39,389 bases of DNA from Acidobacteriota bacterium (lineage in GTDB: Bacteria; Acidobacteriota; Terriglobia; Bryobacterales; Bryobacteraceae), in the NCBI GenBank assembly GCA_016213775.1, contig JACQZR010000206.1, forward strand, positions 1-39,389, read 5' to 3'. The first letter of the stretch is position 1, and each line of letters begins with the position of its first letter. Of this stretch, positions 25,062 to 33,870 are shown one piece after another. The notes beneath the pieces are model-generated. The model saw nothing but the letters and a program-made list of their open reading frames with translations, did no database searches and was not told where the DNA came from. Made by a program: the position numbers and the translations under genes.

Positions 25062-25577
25062 CTACTTCGCCGGATACGCCTTATCGTAGGCCACAATCGC
25101 GTCCTTGGTGACGCTCAACGCCGGCTTGAAGTAGATCGTGTTGCTCACATCCACCACCACATCGAGCTGCTTCTCTTCCGCCAGTTTCTTCACCACGTCG
25201 CGCATGCGCGTCAGCGCCCGCGTCCCGACGTCGTTCTGCTCCCGCTCCAATTCCGCGTTCACGTCCTCTTGCAGCCGCTGCAGTTCGCGCTGCTTCCGCT
25301 GCCCCTGCGACGTCAACTCGCCTTCCCCTTGCGGTGTCAGCTTCCCTTGCAGCGATTGCAGCTTGCTCTGGAGATCGGCCAGTTCCTTCTGCAGCTTCTC
25401 CGCCTCGGCTTGTTTCGGCTTCAGCCGCGTCTCCAAAGCCGCAACCGCCTTCTTCACTTCCGCGGTGCCGTTCACGGCCTCGCGCATGTCAATGATGGCA
25501 ACCTTCACCTGCGCCGAAGCAACGGCGGTAATAAACAAGGCCGGAACCAACGCCAGACGGAAAACTCGAGACAACAT
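25062..25577 (-). CDS. Periplasmic OmpH/Skp-family chaperone
   Basis: A 171-residue exported protein: signal peptide MLSRVFRLALVPALFITAVASA|Q, then VKVAIIDMREAVNGTAEVK (the short conserved beta strand of OmpH/Skp). A long charged coiled-coil arm rich in Gln, Glu and Lys (about 45-130) follows, and the closing LDVVVDVSNTIYFKPA returns to the trimerisation core. Skp-like trimers hold unfolded outer-membrane proteins in the periplasm, which fits a genome with very large TonB receptors. ATG 25577 is preferred over 25637 because the signal peptide then begins at residue 1 and GGAGT lies upstream. It follows groES on the same strand. Confidence 0.85.
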   Translation of the reverse strand: MLSRVFRLALVPALFITAVASAQVKVAIIDMREAVNGTAEVKKAVAALETRLKPKQAEAEKLQKELADLQSKLQSLQGKLTPQGEGELTSQGQRKQRELQRLQEDVNAELEREQNDVGTRALTRMRDVVKKLAEEKQLDVVVDVSNTIYFKPALSVTKDAIVAYDKAYPAK

Positions 25578-25637
25578 TTGAGACAAGACTCCTTGGGGGA
25601 TTGTGACGGATGCGATCCTCCGCCGGGGTACAAACAA

Positions 25638-25931
25638 CTAGCTGAGGACCGCGAGGATCTCGTCCTCGCGCAAAATCAGGTACTCTTCTCCATCGATCTT
25701 CACTTCCGAGCCGGAGTACTTTCCGAAAAGGATAATATCTCCCTCCGCCACTTCCATCGACAGGCGGGTGCCATCCTTCTGCTGCTTGCCGGCGCCCACT
25801 CGCGCCACCTTCGCTTTCTGCGGTTTCTCCTTGGCCGAGTCGGGAATAATCAGACCGCTGGCTAACTGTTCATCTTCATCCAGCCGTTGGACAATCACTC
25901 GGTCGTGAAGCGGACGAATATTGGCTGCCAT
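25638..25931 (-). CDS. groES: Co-chaperonin GroES
   Basis: A 97-residue GroES heptamer subunit: MAANIRPLHDRVIVQRLDED at the N terminus, the mobile loop SGLIIPDSAKEKPQKAKV that contacts GroEL, GDIILFGKYSGSEVKIDGEE, and the C-terminal YLILREDEILAVL. The length is standard. AAAGGTGAT precedes the ATG. No groEL follows: the next gene on the strand encodes an OmpH-like protein, so the chaperonin itself is encoded elsewhere. No CIRCE inverted repeat was seen upstream, which leaves heat-shock control open. Confidence 0.95.
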   Translation of the reverse strand: MAANIRPLHDRVIVQRLDEDEQLASGLIIPDSAKEKPQKAKVARVGAGKQQKDGTRLSMEVAEGDIILFGKYSGSEVKIDGEEYLILREDEILAVLS

Positions 25932-26131
25932 GTGTACATCACCTTTCGAAGAGGATCGGCCGGTTCTTGCGCACGCGCTTCCCGCAGCCGCCGCAAGCAG
26001 GCGGTCCACGACGCGTTCGTTCCGGCGATTTCTCAGCATACCATACTGCTTCTGAACCTTTTTTAATCGAATACGGTGAAGCCCCCGCTGCCCGTACCGC
26101 ATCCTGATTTACGATGGATGTTGGTGCCCCT

Positions 26132-26761
26132 ATGAGAATTGGACTGCTCGCAACCTCGTTCCTTCTGATCACTTCTTCCTTGTTTGGCCAGTACAAAATG
26201 GAAACTGCCGGAGCCCCCCCTTCGGACATTCCCGCTGCCATCGCCGGCGTGCTTGCCAAGGACGGCGTCAAAATCACCAACAACGGCCAGCCATACGCCG
26301 AGCTCTGGTTCCGCTCCACGGCGCCCGTCTCCTCATCCGCCAATGAGGACAGCGTCACCTGGACCGGCGTCGCTCACGGAGCCCTGATCGGTGTGGTCCG
26401 CTTTCCCGCCAAACTTACTGATCGTCGCGGAAGCAATATCCCCGCCGGCACCTACACCCTCCGGCTCAGCTTCTTCCCCGTCAACGGTGATCATCAGGGT
26501 GTCGCCCCACAGCGCGACTTCCTCCTCGTTTCCAAAATCGCCGAAGATCAGAACCCCACCGCTACTCCGAAATTCGACGACTTGGTTGAGGCCAGCCGCA
26601 AAGTCACCGGCACCCCGCACCCCGGTGTATTCAGCATGTGGAAAGTCGAGAACGACTTCAAACCCGGCTTCGACAAAATGGGCGAAACCGATTGGGTCCT
26701 CCAGGTCAAAATCGCCGGCACACCCGTCGCCATCATACTCGTCGGCAAGACCGAAGCATAA
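26132..26761 (+). CDS. Secreted hypothetical protein
   Basis: A 209-residue exported protein: signal peptide MRIGLLATSFLLITSSLFG|Q, then KDGVKITNNGQPYAELWFR, VAHGALIGVVRFPAKLTDRR and IPAGTYTLRLSFFPVNGDHQG, and the closing DWVLQVKIAGTPVAIILVGK. The beta-strand-rich pattern suggests a small extracellular or periplasmic beta fold. ATG 26132 starts the signal peptide directly; ATG 26114 would add six residues. It is divergent from groES. No named family is recognised, though the 'IPAGTYTLRL' block recalls unnamed acidobacterial proteins. Confidence 0.7.
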   Translation: MRIGLLATSFLLITSSLFGQYKMETAGAPPSDIPAAIAGVLAKDGVKITNNGQPYAELWFRSTAPVSSSANEDSVTWTGVAHGALIGVVRFPAKLTDRRGSNIPAGTYTLRLSFFPVNGDHQGVAPQRDFLLVSKIAEDQNPTATPKFDDLVEASRKVTGTPHPGVFSMWKVENDFKPGFDKMGETDWVLQVKIAGTPVAIILVGKTEA

Positions 26762-26806
26762 CCCCACTGCACGAATCCTCAGTTTGGGAGAGAATCATGG
26801 GAAGCC

Positions 26807-28318
26807 ATGTCTTTGCTCTCTCGACGCGTTCTCATTCAATCCGCGGTCGTCCCCGCCGCGCTTGCCCAAACCTCTCCACGCCCCAACATCCTCTTTATTA
26901 GCTCCGATCAGCATTCCGGACCCGTCCTCGGGGCCAATGGTCACTCCATCGTCCGCACCCCCAATCTCGACAAGCTCGCCGCCCGCGGAGTGAACTTCCG
27001 CAACACTTATTGCGGCAGCCCTGTCTGCGTGCCCGGCCGCGCCGCCATGATGACCGGCATGTTCGCCTCCGACGTGGCCTCCTACTGCAACAGCACTCCT
27101 TTCGATGGCCGCGTCCCCACCTGGGGCAATCGCCTTCGCGACGCCGGCTACAATTGCTGGGCCACCGGAAAAATGGACCTCTGGATCGGAAAAGACTTCG
27201 GCTTCCAGGAGGAAGGCACCTCGCATGGCCACTCCAGGGACCCCGACATCTCCTCGCTCTTCCGCGCTCCTGTTTGCTGGCGTCCCGGCGAACGCAACAA
27301 CGCCAATGGCACATTCTCTGACCGCCCTGCCCCCGATAAACCAAAATCGGACAAAACAATCCGATTTATCAGAGACCAATCCCGCGCAGGCAAGCCGTGG
27401 TGTGCCTATGCCGGTTTCACCAAGCCCCACCCCAAGTTCGACGCCGCTCTCCGCTTCCGTGATATCTACCCGCCTGACAAGATGCCACTGCCCCTCATCC
27501 CGGACGGCTACCTTGAGCGTCGCCATCCTGCCTGGCAGGTGATGGCCAACTTCAAGAACATCCAAACCCCCGTCCCAAGGGACCGTATCCAACGTGCCCG
27601 CGCCGCCTACTACGGCCTTATCACCGAACTCGACGAGCTCATCGGCAACATCATGACAGAGCTCCAGTCCACCGGCCAGCTCGACAACACTGTAGTCATC
27701 TACACGAGCGATCACGGCGAGATGCTCGGCGACCATGGCCTCTGGTTGAAGAACGTCCTACTCGAAGGCGCCGCCCGCGTCCCGCTCATCATGGCCGGAC
27801 CCGGCATCCCCAAAGGCCTGTCCTTCGATACTCCCGTCATGCATGCCGACATGGTGGCCACCATGCTCGACCTTGCCGGCGCCTCGCGCGCCAATGGCCT
27901 CCGCGGTCACTCCCTCCTGCCCTTGATGAACAACCGCGGCGCCCACCCCGGCATCGCCTACTCCGAGTCCCACTCAGAAGGCAACGGCACGGGATCGTTT
28001 CTCATTCGCAAGGGCGACTGGAAGTACATTTACTTCACTGGCGAGGAGCCGCTCCTCTTCGATCTCAAGAACGACCCCGGCGAGCTGAACAACCTCGCCG
28101 CCGACAAGCGCCAGACGGCCATTCGCAAGGAGCTCCACTCCGCCCTAACCGCGCTCGTCGATCCCGACGCCGTCACCGAAGCAGCCTTCCGCCGCCAGGG
28201 TGAAGTCCTTCGCAAAATCGTTAGCGAGAGCAAGCGCGACGAGTTCTACGACAGCCTCGTTGGCCGCCTCGGCGCCATGCAGGCCCGTGTGCTCACCAAT
28301 CTCCACTACAGGACATAA
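26807..28318 (+). CDS. Secreted sulfatase (formylglycine-dependent)
   Basis: A 503-residue arylsulfatase-family enzyme with a leader (MSLLSRRVLIQSAVVPAALAQ). The metal-binding start is NILFISSDQHSG (Asp34) and the signature GSPVCVPGRAAMMTG has the CxPxR motif (Cys74 to Arg78), so Cys74 can become formylglycine. GKMDLWIG and TKPH(P) follow, and YTSDHGEMLGDHGLW carries the distal metal ligands. It resembles choline-sulfatase-like or polysaccharide sulfatases; the substrate is unknown. No dedicated formylglycine-generating enzyme is nearby. The serine hydrolase gene begins 6 nt after its stop, forming an operon. Confidence 0.9.
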   Translation: MSLLSRRVLIQSAVVPAALAQTSPRPNILFISSDQHSGPVLGANGHSIVRTPNLDKLAARGVNFRNTYCGSPVCVPGRAAMMTGMFASDVASYCNSTPFDGRVPTWGNRLRDAGYNCWATGKMDLWIGKDFGFQEEGTSHGHSRDPDISSLFRAPVCWRPGERNNANGTFSDRPAPDKPKSDKTIRFIRDQSRAGKPWCAYAGFTKPHPKFDAALRFRDIYPPDKMPLPLIPDGYLERRHPAWQVMANFKNIQTPVPRDRIQRARAAYYGLITELDELIGNIMTELQSTGQLDNTVVIYTSDHGEMLGDHGLWLKNVLLEGAARVPLIMAGPGIPKGLSFDTPVMHADMVATMLDLAGASRANGLRGHSLLPLMNNRGAHPGIAYSESHSEGNGTGSFLIRKGDWKYIYFTGEEPLLFDLKNDPGELNNLAADKRQTAIRKELHSALTALVDPDAVTEAAFRRQGEVLRKIVSESKRDEFYDSLVGRLGAMQARVLTNLHYRT

Positions 28319-28324
28319 CTCCGC

Positions 28325-29440
28325 ATGTTGCGCACCACAGCATTCTTCCTATTCGCCACTCTCGCATCTGCCCAGTACTTCCCTCCGCAAGGGGTCGCCT
28401 GGCAGAAGCGGCCAGCGGCTGACGCCGGCTTCGATCCCAAGAAGCTCCAAGCCGCCCTCGCCTTCGCGCTCAATCATGAAAACACTTGGGACTACGCCAA
28501 GGATCAGGAGCGGGTCTTCGGCCGCAAGCTCGGTTCCGTCCCCGCGTCACGTGGCGCGGCAAACGTGGTAATCGTCCGCGACGGCTACCTGATCGCCGAA
28601 TTGGGCGACACCCTGCGCGTCGAGCCTGTCTACAGTGTCGCCAAGAGCTTCCTCTCCACGGTTGCCGGACTCACCGTTGATCGCGGCAAAATCCGCGACG
28701 TTCGCGATCCCGTCCGCGCCCTCATCCGCGATGGCGGCTACGACTCGCCGCACAACTCCCGTGTCACATGGCAACACCACCTCCAGCAAACCTCCGAATG
28801 GGAAGGCGAGATGTGGGGCAAACGTCACGACTTCGTCGGACGCCCCGAATTCGGTACCGCCGAGCAAAAACCGCGTGACCTGACGCCCCCTGGCGAGCAT
28901 TACCAGTACAACGACGTCCGGATCAATCGCTTGTCCCTCTCCCTGCTCCGTCTCTGGCGCGAACCTCTCCCTGACGTCCTCCGCCGCCTCGTCATGGACC
29001 CCATCGGCGCCTCCCACGATTGGAAATGGCTAGGCTACGACAATTCCGCAGTCGAAATCGAAGGCCACAAAATCGTGTCGGTCCCCGGCGGCACACGCTG
29101 GGGTGGCGGCATTCACATGCACTCCCGCGACCTCGCCCGCTTCGGCCTGCTCTTCCTCAACCGGGGCCGCTGGGCCAATCGGCAGATCCTCTCCGAAAAA
29201 TGGGTCTCCGCCGCCGTCACCCCCGGCCCCGTCGGCCCGGATTATGGTTACCTCTGGTGGCTGAACACCAAGGGAAAACAATGGCCCAGCGCCCCCCGCT
29301 CCAGTTTCGCGGCCCTCGGCAATGGCGGCAATATCATCTGGGTCGACCCAGATCATCGCCTTGTCGTTGTCCTGCGCTGGCTCGCCAACGGGACCTTCGA
29401 CGAGTTCGTGCGTCTCCTACTCGCCTCCGTCGTGCGTTAG
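28325..29440 (+). CDS. Secreted serine hydrolase, class C beta-lactamase fold
   Basis: A 371-residue exported protein: signal peptide MLRTTAFFLFATLASA|Q, then the nucleophile motif YSVAKSFLS (Ser104-x-x-Lys107), the YND motif near residues 195-197 standing for YxN, and GNGGNIIWVDPD, which replaces the KTG triad and its flanking strand. This is the esterase/beta-lactamase-related family (class C fold), which includes esterases and peptidases; penicillin resistance should not be inferred. It is co-transcribed with the sulfatase (6-nt gap), suggesting stepwise removal of sulfate and acyl groups from a shared substrate. Confidence 0.85.
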   Translation: MLRTTAFFLFATLASAQYFPPQGVAWQKRPAADAGFDPKKLQAALAFALNHENTWDYAKDQERVFGRKLGSVPASRGAANVVIVRDGYLIAELGDTLRVEPVYSVAKSFLSTVAGLTVDRGKIRDVRDPVRALIRDGGYDSPHNSRVTWQHHLQQTSEWEGEMWGKRHDFVGRPEFGTAEQKPRDLTPPGEHYQYNDVRINRLSLSLLRLWREPLPDVLRRLVMDPIGASHDWKWLGYDNSAVEIEGHKIVSVPGGTRWGGGIHMHSRDLARFGLLFLNRGRWANRQILSEKWVSAAVTPGPVGPDYGYLWWLNTKGKQWPSAPRSSFAALGNGGNIIWVDPDHRLVVVLRWLANGTFDEFVRLLLASVVR

Positions 29441-29506
29441 CCCAACACCCGGGGATTTGACTTTCCTCGTGTGTTTTCAGTAGTCTGGAATTGACCCCAC
29501 CGTTGT

Positions 29507-29583
29507 GCCGGTGTAGCTCAGGTGGTTAGAGCGACGGTCTCATAATCCGTAGGTCGTAGGTTCGACTCCTACCGCCGGCACCA
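29507..29583 (+). tRNA. tRNA with CAT anticodon (Met, or Ile2 if lysidine-modified)
   Basis: A 77-nt cloverleaf with encoded CCA: acceptor GCCGGTG paired to CGCCGGC (one G-U), D-arm with TAGCTCAGGTGG, anticodon loop CTCATAA, T-arm GTAGG-TTCGACT-CCTAC, discriminator A. The anticodon is CAT; the last anticodon-stem pair is T-T. It is not initiator-like, because the first acceptor pair is G-C. Elongator Met is most likely, but Ile2 cannot be excluded by eye. Confidence 0.92.
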
Positions 29584-29596
29584 ATCCCCACCGCCC

Positions 29597-30505
29597 CTAG
29601 TGCCCTTCGGTAATCACCGAATACAGCCTGTGCAACTCCTCTTGGCTGTAATACTCAATCTCGATCTTCCCCCGCTGCTCCGACTTCTCCACGATCTTCA
29701 CGCGTGTCCCCAGCACCCGCTGCAATTCGTCGGCAGCCGCACGCACGTTCGGGTCCTGCTTCTCCTCTTCAGCCGGCTCCTTCTCCTCCCGGTCCGCCGA
29801 CATCTTCTGCACCATCCGCTCCACTTGCCGCACCGACATCCCCTGGGCGGCCGTCTTCTCGGCCACCTGCCGCTGCTGTTCCGGATCGCTCAAACCCAGC
29901 AATGCGCGTGCATGGCCCATGCTAATGCGGTGTTCCGCTAATAACACCTGTATATCGGGGGGTAGTTTCAGCAACCGCAGCATATTCGTCACGGTTGTCC
30001 GCTCTTTGCCCGTTCGCCGCGCAATGTCCTCGTGGCTCAGCAGGTGGTCCCGATGCAGCTTATCAAACGCCTGCGCCACCTCCAGCGGATTCAAATCCTC
30101 CCGCTGGATGTTTTCAATGAGGCTCACTTCCAGCAGATGATCGGTCGCCGTGTTCTGCACCACCACCGGAACTTCCGTCAGTCGCGCCAATTTCGCCGCT
30201 CTCCAGCGCCGCTCGCCCGCAATCAGCTCAAACCGGTCACCCTGAGCCCGCACAATCAGAGGCTGTATAATCCCATTCGCCTCAATGGACTGAGCCAACT
30301 CCCGTAACCGGTCCGGCTGGAAGACACTCCGCGGCTGTAGCGGGTTCGGGTCAATGCGGTCGATGGGGATGTACAACGGGCCCGGCGTCGGGCTTGGTTT
30401 TTCCGCCAGCGGCGGGGCAGCGGGCGTAGCCACGGGACGCTGCGGCAACAACGCCGCCAGTCCTTTACCGAGCGCCTTCCGTGGCGGTTCCTGCGGCTTG
30501 TTCAT
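29597..30505 (-). CDS. parB: Chromosome partitioning protein ParB
   Basis: A 302-residue ParB/Spo0J. An N-terminal disordered segment contains [12 protein letters not shown], the usual ParA-stimulating start. The CTP-binding region follows with [29 protein letters not shown] and the [15 protein letters not shown] box. A helix-turn-helix in [19 protein letters not shown] recognises parS, and a C-terminal dimerisation domain after a charged linker ([10 protein letters not shown]) closes the protein. It loads at the parS pair upstream of parA. The start ATG 30505 lies within the end of parA (41-nt overlap), so the two are co-translated. Confidence 0.95.
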   Translation of the reverse strand: MNKPQEPPRKALGKGLAALLPQRPVATPAAPPLAEKPSPTPGPLYIPIDRIDPNPLQPRSVFQPDRLRELAQSIEANGIIQPLIVRAQGDRFELIAGERRWRAAKLARLTEVPVVVQNTATDHLLEVSLIENIQREDLNPLEVAQAFDKLHRDHLLSHEDIARRTGKERTTVTNMLRLLKLPPDIQVLLAEHRISMGHARALLGLSDPEQQRQVAEKTAAQGMSVRQVERMVQKMSADREEKEPAEEEKQDPNVRAAADELQRVLGTRVKIVEKSEQRGKIEIEYYSQEELHRLYSVITEGH

Positions 30506-31259
30506 GGGTCAGGATTTCCTTCGCGAGTTTGATGTAGCTTTCGGCCCCCTTCGAGCGGGGATCATAGAGAAGTATGGGCTTGCCGTGGCTCGGCGCCTCC
30601 GCAAGCCGCACGCTGCGGGTAATGGTCGTCTCAAAAACATCCGCCTGGAAGAAATCCCGTAAATCGCCCGCCACTTGACGAGTGAGGTTATTCCGGTCAT
30701 CGTACATCGTCAACAATACGCCTTCCAGCGCCAGGGTGTGGCCAAACGACTCCCGCACGCGCTCAATCGTATCCAACAACTGCGAGACCCCCTCCAGAGC
30801 AAAGAACTCGCACTGAATCGGCACAAGTACGGAATCCGCCGCCACCAGCGCATTCAAGGTGAGGAAATCCAACGCTGGCGGACAGTCAATCAGAATAAAG
30901 CTATACTGCTGCCTGGCCCCGTTCACGGCAGCCTGCAGCCGTTGCTCCCGATCCGCATGCTCCACCAACTCGATATTGGCGGCAACCAGATTCCGGTCCG
31001 CGGGCACAATATCCAGCCCGTCGCATTGCGTAGGCTGCACCGCTTCCGCAACAGTTGTCCCATGCACAAGCAGATCATACGTCGTGAGCTGTCCAGGCGT
31101 TTTCGTAACACCCAGTCCAGTGGTCGCATTTCCTTGCGGGTCAGAGTCTATGAGCAAGACTCGCAGATCATTGGCAGCCAGCGAAGCCGCCAGATTGATG
31201 GCAGTCGTGGTCTTGCCCACGCCGCCTTTTTGGTTGGTGATGGCGATGACTCGTGCCAT
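30465..31259 (-). CDS. parA: Chromosome partitioning ATPase ParA (Soj)
   Basis: A 264-residue deviant Walker ATPase: [19 protein letters not shown] with the signature first Lys (residues 7-25), switch segment [16 protein letters not shown], Walker [13 protein letters not shown], and [17 protein letters not shown], a block conserved in chromosomal Soj proteins. It drives origin segregation with ParB. No Shine-Dalgarno is visible before ATG 31259. Two parS sites lie 74-112 nt upstream of the start, so ParB binding could also influence transcription. Confidence 0.96.
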   Translation of the reverse strand: MARVIAITNQKGGVGKTTTAINLAASLAANDLRVLLIDSDPQGNATTGLGVTKTPGQLTTYDLLVHGTTVAEAVQPTQCDGLDIVPADRNLVAANIELVEHADREQRLQAAVNGARQQYSFILIDCPPALDFLTLNALVAADSVLVPIQCEFFALEGVSQLLDTIERVRESFGHTLALEGVLLTMYDDRNNLTRQVAGDLRDFFQADVFETTITRSVRLAEAPSHGKPILLYDPRSKGAESYIKLAKEILTHEQAAGTATEGAR

Positions 31260-31332
31260 TGGGGGAAACTGCTATCCTACCACCAATTCCCGACTCATGG
31301 GGGCGCATGAGAATCAGTCACTTCCGCAGAAG

Positions 31333-31346
31333 GTTTCACGTGGAAC
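31333..31346. promoter_or_regulatory. parS site 1
   Basis: GTTTCACGTGGAAC is the 14-nt core of the bacterial parS consensus (TGTTTCACGTGGAACA), a perfect palindrome bound by ParB. Flanking bases are G on both sides rather than T and A. Confidence 0.93.
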
Positions 31347-31357
31347 GTCAGCGGAGG

Positions 31358-31371
31358 GTTTCACGTGGAAC
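31358..31371. promoter_or_regulatory. parS site 2
   Basis: A second identical GTTTCACGTGGAAC, 25 bp from the first, so both sites face about the same side of the helix after a little over two turns. The pair marks the ParB nucleation region and origin-proximal position. Confidence 0.93.
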
Positions 31372-31420
31372 GTGGAGTTCAGGCCCGCGCCAGGAGTTGT
31401 TTGTACAATCGCCTTCTTGT

Positions 31421-31463
31421 GGGGCGGGCAATCCTGGACGCGGCTGGCCTTTCCAGGCGAGCA
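31421..31463. repeat. Dispersed twin-hairpin repeat, diverged copy 2
   Basis: Same element as 98-140 and 36030-36072, with several substitutions that weaken both stems (GCGGGCA/TGGACGC and GGCTGGCCT/AGGCGAGC). It shares the upstream flank TCTTGTGGGG with copy 3. Just downstream (31466-31485) is another perfect hairpin, GCGGCGG-GGCCAA-CCGCCGC, next to the mnmG stop. Together they fill the parA-mnmG gap where rsmG often lies. Confidence 0.8.
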
Positions 31464-31492
31464 CCGCGGCGGGGCCAACCGCCGCAGCGGGC

Positions 31493-33364
31493 TCAAGCCC
31501 GCGACAGGTTCATGTACACTTCCAGTACCGCCACCGCCGCCGGCGTGACCCCAGGAATCCGGCCAGCCTGACCCAACGTCCCGGGCCGAACCCTATCCAA
31601 CTTCTCCGCCACCTCCCGGCTCAACCCCGGAATCCCCCGGAATTCCAACCCTGCCGGGATACGCCGATCCTCCGACTCCCGCAGCCTCTGAATCTGCCGC
31701 CCCTGCTGCGACATATACCCCGCATACTTGTACTCGGTCTCCAAAGTCGTGAGCAGCCCAGCCACCGGTTCTTCCCCAAGATACGCCGTGATAACAGACC
31801 GCAATTGCTCAATCCTCGCTTCCGGCCGCCGCAACCAAGCCTCATACGTAGGCCGATCATCCCGCGCCAACCCCACATCCGCCGCCACCACCCGCTCCCG
31901 CTGCAAAAACATCCCTAACCGGGTCTTCTGCCGCTGCTTTCGCTCATACAACTCCCACCGCCGATCGCACACCACCCCCGCCCTCCGCCCCACCGGCGTC
32001 AACCGCTCATCCGCATTGTCAATCCGAAGCTGCAGCCGGAACTCCGCCCGCGACGTAAACATCCGATACGGCTCATCCGCGCCCTTAGTCACAAGGTCAT
32101 CAATAAGGATACCCGTGTACCCCTCCTCGCGACCAACCACCACCGGATCCTCCCCTTTCAACCAGCACCCGGCATTCATCCCGGCGATCAGACCCTGGCA
32201 CGCCGCCTCTTCGTACCCCGACGTCCCATTGATCTGACCAGCCAGAAACAGCCCCTCGATCTTCTTCACCATCAACGTATGATGTAGCTCCCGAGGGTCG
32301 ATCGCGTCATATTCAATCGCGTACCCCGGTCGCATCATCTCCGCATTCTCCAACCCCGGCACGCTCGCCACCATTGCCGCCTGCACGTCAATCGGCATGC
32401 TCGTCGACATCCCGTTCACGTAGACCTCGTACGTGTCCAGCCCCTCCGGCTCCAGAAAAATCTGATGCCGCATCTTGTCCGGAAACTTGACTATCTTGTC
32501 CTCTATGGACGGGCAATACCGCGGCCCAATCCCCTCAATCTGCCCACTATACAACGGCGACCGCGCCACGCTCTCCCGCAGAATCCGGTGGGTCTCCTCC
32601 GTCGTATATCCAATAAAACATTGGATTTGCGGTGATACTATTTTTGTAGTTAAAAAGGAGAACGGCGTCGGATCCTTATCCCCATCCTGTGGCTCAAACC
32701 TACTCCAATCGATTGTGCGTCCATCGAGCCGCGGTGGCGTCCCAGTCTTTAATCGCGTCCACTGCATCCCCAGCGACCGAAGCACGTCACCCAACAACTG
32801 GGACGGTGCCTCGCCATTCCGCCCGCAGCTATACTTACTCTCCCCGACGTGCGCCAGGCCGTTCAAAAACGTCCCGGTCGTCACGATCACCGCCCGCGCC
32901 CCTACCTCGCGCCCATCCCGAAGCTGCACCCCAAGCACTCGCCGCCTCTCCCCGCCATCCCCGTCCAACCACAGACCGGCCACTTCCGCCTGCAATATTC
33001 GGAGGTTTTTCTCTTTTTCTAAAACCTCGCGCATCCGCACCCGGTACTGCTTCTTATCGCACTGCGCCCGTGGCGACCATACCGCCGGACCCCGGCTCGT
33101 ATTCAGCAGCCGAAACTGAATCCCCACCGCATCGGCCACCTCCCCCATCACCCCGCCGAGCGCATCCACTTCCCTCACCAGGTGCCCTTTCGCTATCCCC
33201 CCGATCGCAGGGTTGCACGACATCTGTGCAATCAGGTCGATGTTCATCGTGATCATCGCCGTCCGCAGCCCCATCCGTGCACACGCCCGAGCCGCCTCGC
33301 ACCCGGCATGGCCGGCGCCAACAACAATCACATCGTATTTAATGCTGCGTCCCAGATTCGACAT
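31493..33364 (-). CDS. mnmG: tRNA uridine-34 5-carboxymethylaminomethyl synthesis enzyme MnmG
   Basis: A 623-residue protein (GidA), full length. FAD binding is at [16 protein letters not shown] (from about residue 13). The family blocks [48 protein letters not shown], and [13 protein letters not shown] are present, and the C-terminal part has [19 protein letters not shown] and the helical MnmE-binding domain. With MnmE it installs cmnm5 on U34 of tRNAs. ATG 33364 ([12 protein letters not shown]) is chosen because homologues start here; the 26 upstream codons lack conservation and cover a promoter-like site. It is oriented towards parA-parB. Confidence 0.96.
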   Translation of the reverse strand: MSNLGRSIKYDVIVVGAGHAGCEAARACARMGLRTAMITMNIDLIAQMSCNPAIGGIAKGHLVREVDALGGVMGEVADAVGIQFRLLNTSRGPAVWSPRAQCDKKQYRVRMREVLEKEKNLRILQAEVAGLWLDGDGGERRRVLGVQLRDGREVGARAVIVTTGTFLNGLAHVGESKYSCGRNGEAPSQLLGDVLRSLGMQWTRLKTGTPPRLDGRTIDWSRFEPQDGDKDPTPFSFLTTKIVSPQIQCFIGYTTEETHRILRESVARSPLYSGQIEGIGPRYCPSIEDKIVKFPDKMRHQIFLEPEGLDTYEVYVNGMSTSMPIDVQAAMVASVPGLENAEMMRPGYAIEYDAIDPRELHHTLMVKKIEGLFLAGQINGTSGYEEAACQGLIAGMNAGCWLKGEDPVVVGREEGYTGILIDDLVTKGADEPYRMFTSRAEFRLQLRIDNADERLTPVGRRAGVVCDRRWELYERKQRQKTRLGMFLQRERVVAADVGLARDDRPTYEAWLRRPEARIEQLRSVITAYLGEEPVAGLLTTLETEYKYAGYMSQQGRQIQRLRESEDRRIPAGLEFRGIPGLSREVAEKLDRVRPGTLGQAGRIPGVTPAAVAVLEVYMNLSRA

Positions 33365-33399
33365 AACAGCCAAGCGTGCAAGCCTTGGGGTATCCTTCA

Positions 33400-33426
33400 A
33401 GTTTACCGGACTTATGGCATTGTCAA
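33400..33426 (-). promoter_or_regulatory. Possible mnmG promoter
   Basis: On the minus strand TTGACA (33426-33421) is followed after 15 nt by TAAACT (33405-33400), about 36 nt before the mnmG start. The -35 is perfect; the spacer is short. Confidence 0.35.
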
Positions 33427-33518
33427 GCAACGAACATGTCAAACCACTCCCTGTCCGTCACGGCTCGGAACCCGTTTCTGAGCCGCGCCCGTCAGAGCGT
33501 TTGAAGAATTCGATCTTA

Positions 33519-33714
33519 GCCGCAGGTGAACGCGGATGAACACCGAAAGGCCTTTTCTTTCCCATCAGCGTTTATCACTGTCGCTCCGAGAATTCTCCCC
33601 CCCCGTTGATGCCCAACCAAAACCCACCACGCCAGACTCCGCCCTATTTGCGATTTTGCGTCCTCCTTTGCGTTTTTGCGTGAAACTCCGCGTTCGTATT
33701 GACACCCATTTTTG
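33519..33714. repeat. Dispersed ~148-bp element, copy B, with extra flank
   Basis: 33565-33714 aligns with 9155-9302. Just before it is GCCGCAGGTGAACGCGGATG (33519-33538), which belongs to a composite dispersed motif family ('GATGAACGCGGAT'-like) seen in many genomes. It occupies most of the 506-nt space between the divergent mnmG and purD genes, which otherwise holds only the possible mnmG promoter and the purD leader; no gene is seen there. Confidence 0.8.
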
Positions 33715-33870
33715 TCCATCCGGGCGACCGGGCCAAAGGCCGCTCGTGAGGGGTTCATCGATGGCCCTGTTCTTTCGCAGCTTCTCAGCAACCGGTCCAC
33801 TGCATCGACAAGGTTATTCCGTAACAATGCCTATGCACCCAACCCACAGCCCCCACAGAAAGGTCCACCC

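Noticed and set aside
24324-25865. 513-codon plus-strand frame across xerC, the OmpH gene and groES
   Set aside because: It is out of frame with xerC, then antisense to two recognised genes, and is Arg/Pro/His-rich without domains.
25939-26040. Short minus-strand frame ending in a CGGCGKRVRKNRP zinc-ribbon-like stretch upstream of groES
   Set aside because: No start codon with a ribosome site is available, and the frame continues antisense into the divergent secreted protein gene. The Cys pair is probably coincidental.
28325-29440. Beta-lactamase (antibiotic resistance) annotation
   Set aside because: The SxxK fold is shared with esterases and peptidases; the YxN and KTG elements are altered and the operon partner is a sulfatase, so resistance is not supported.
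33540-33720. Regular spacing of TTTTGCG units taken as a CRISPR or tandem repeat array
   Set aside because: Units are only about 7 nt with no spacer-repeat periodicity; the block is one internal part of the dispersed 148-bp element.
31260-33870. Possible replication origin near parS and mnmG
   Set aside because: No cluster of DnaA boxes (TTATCCACA-like) or AT-rich unwinding region was found in the intergenic spaces, so no origin is called.
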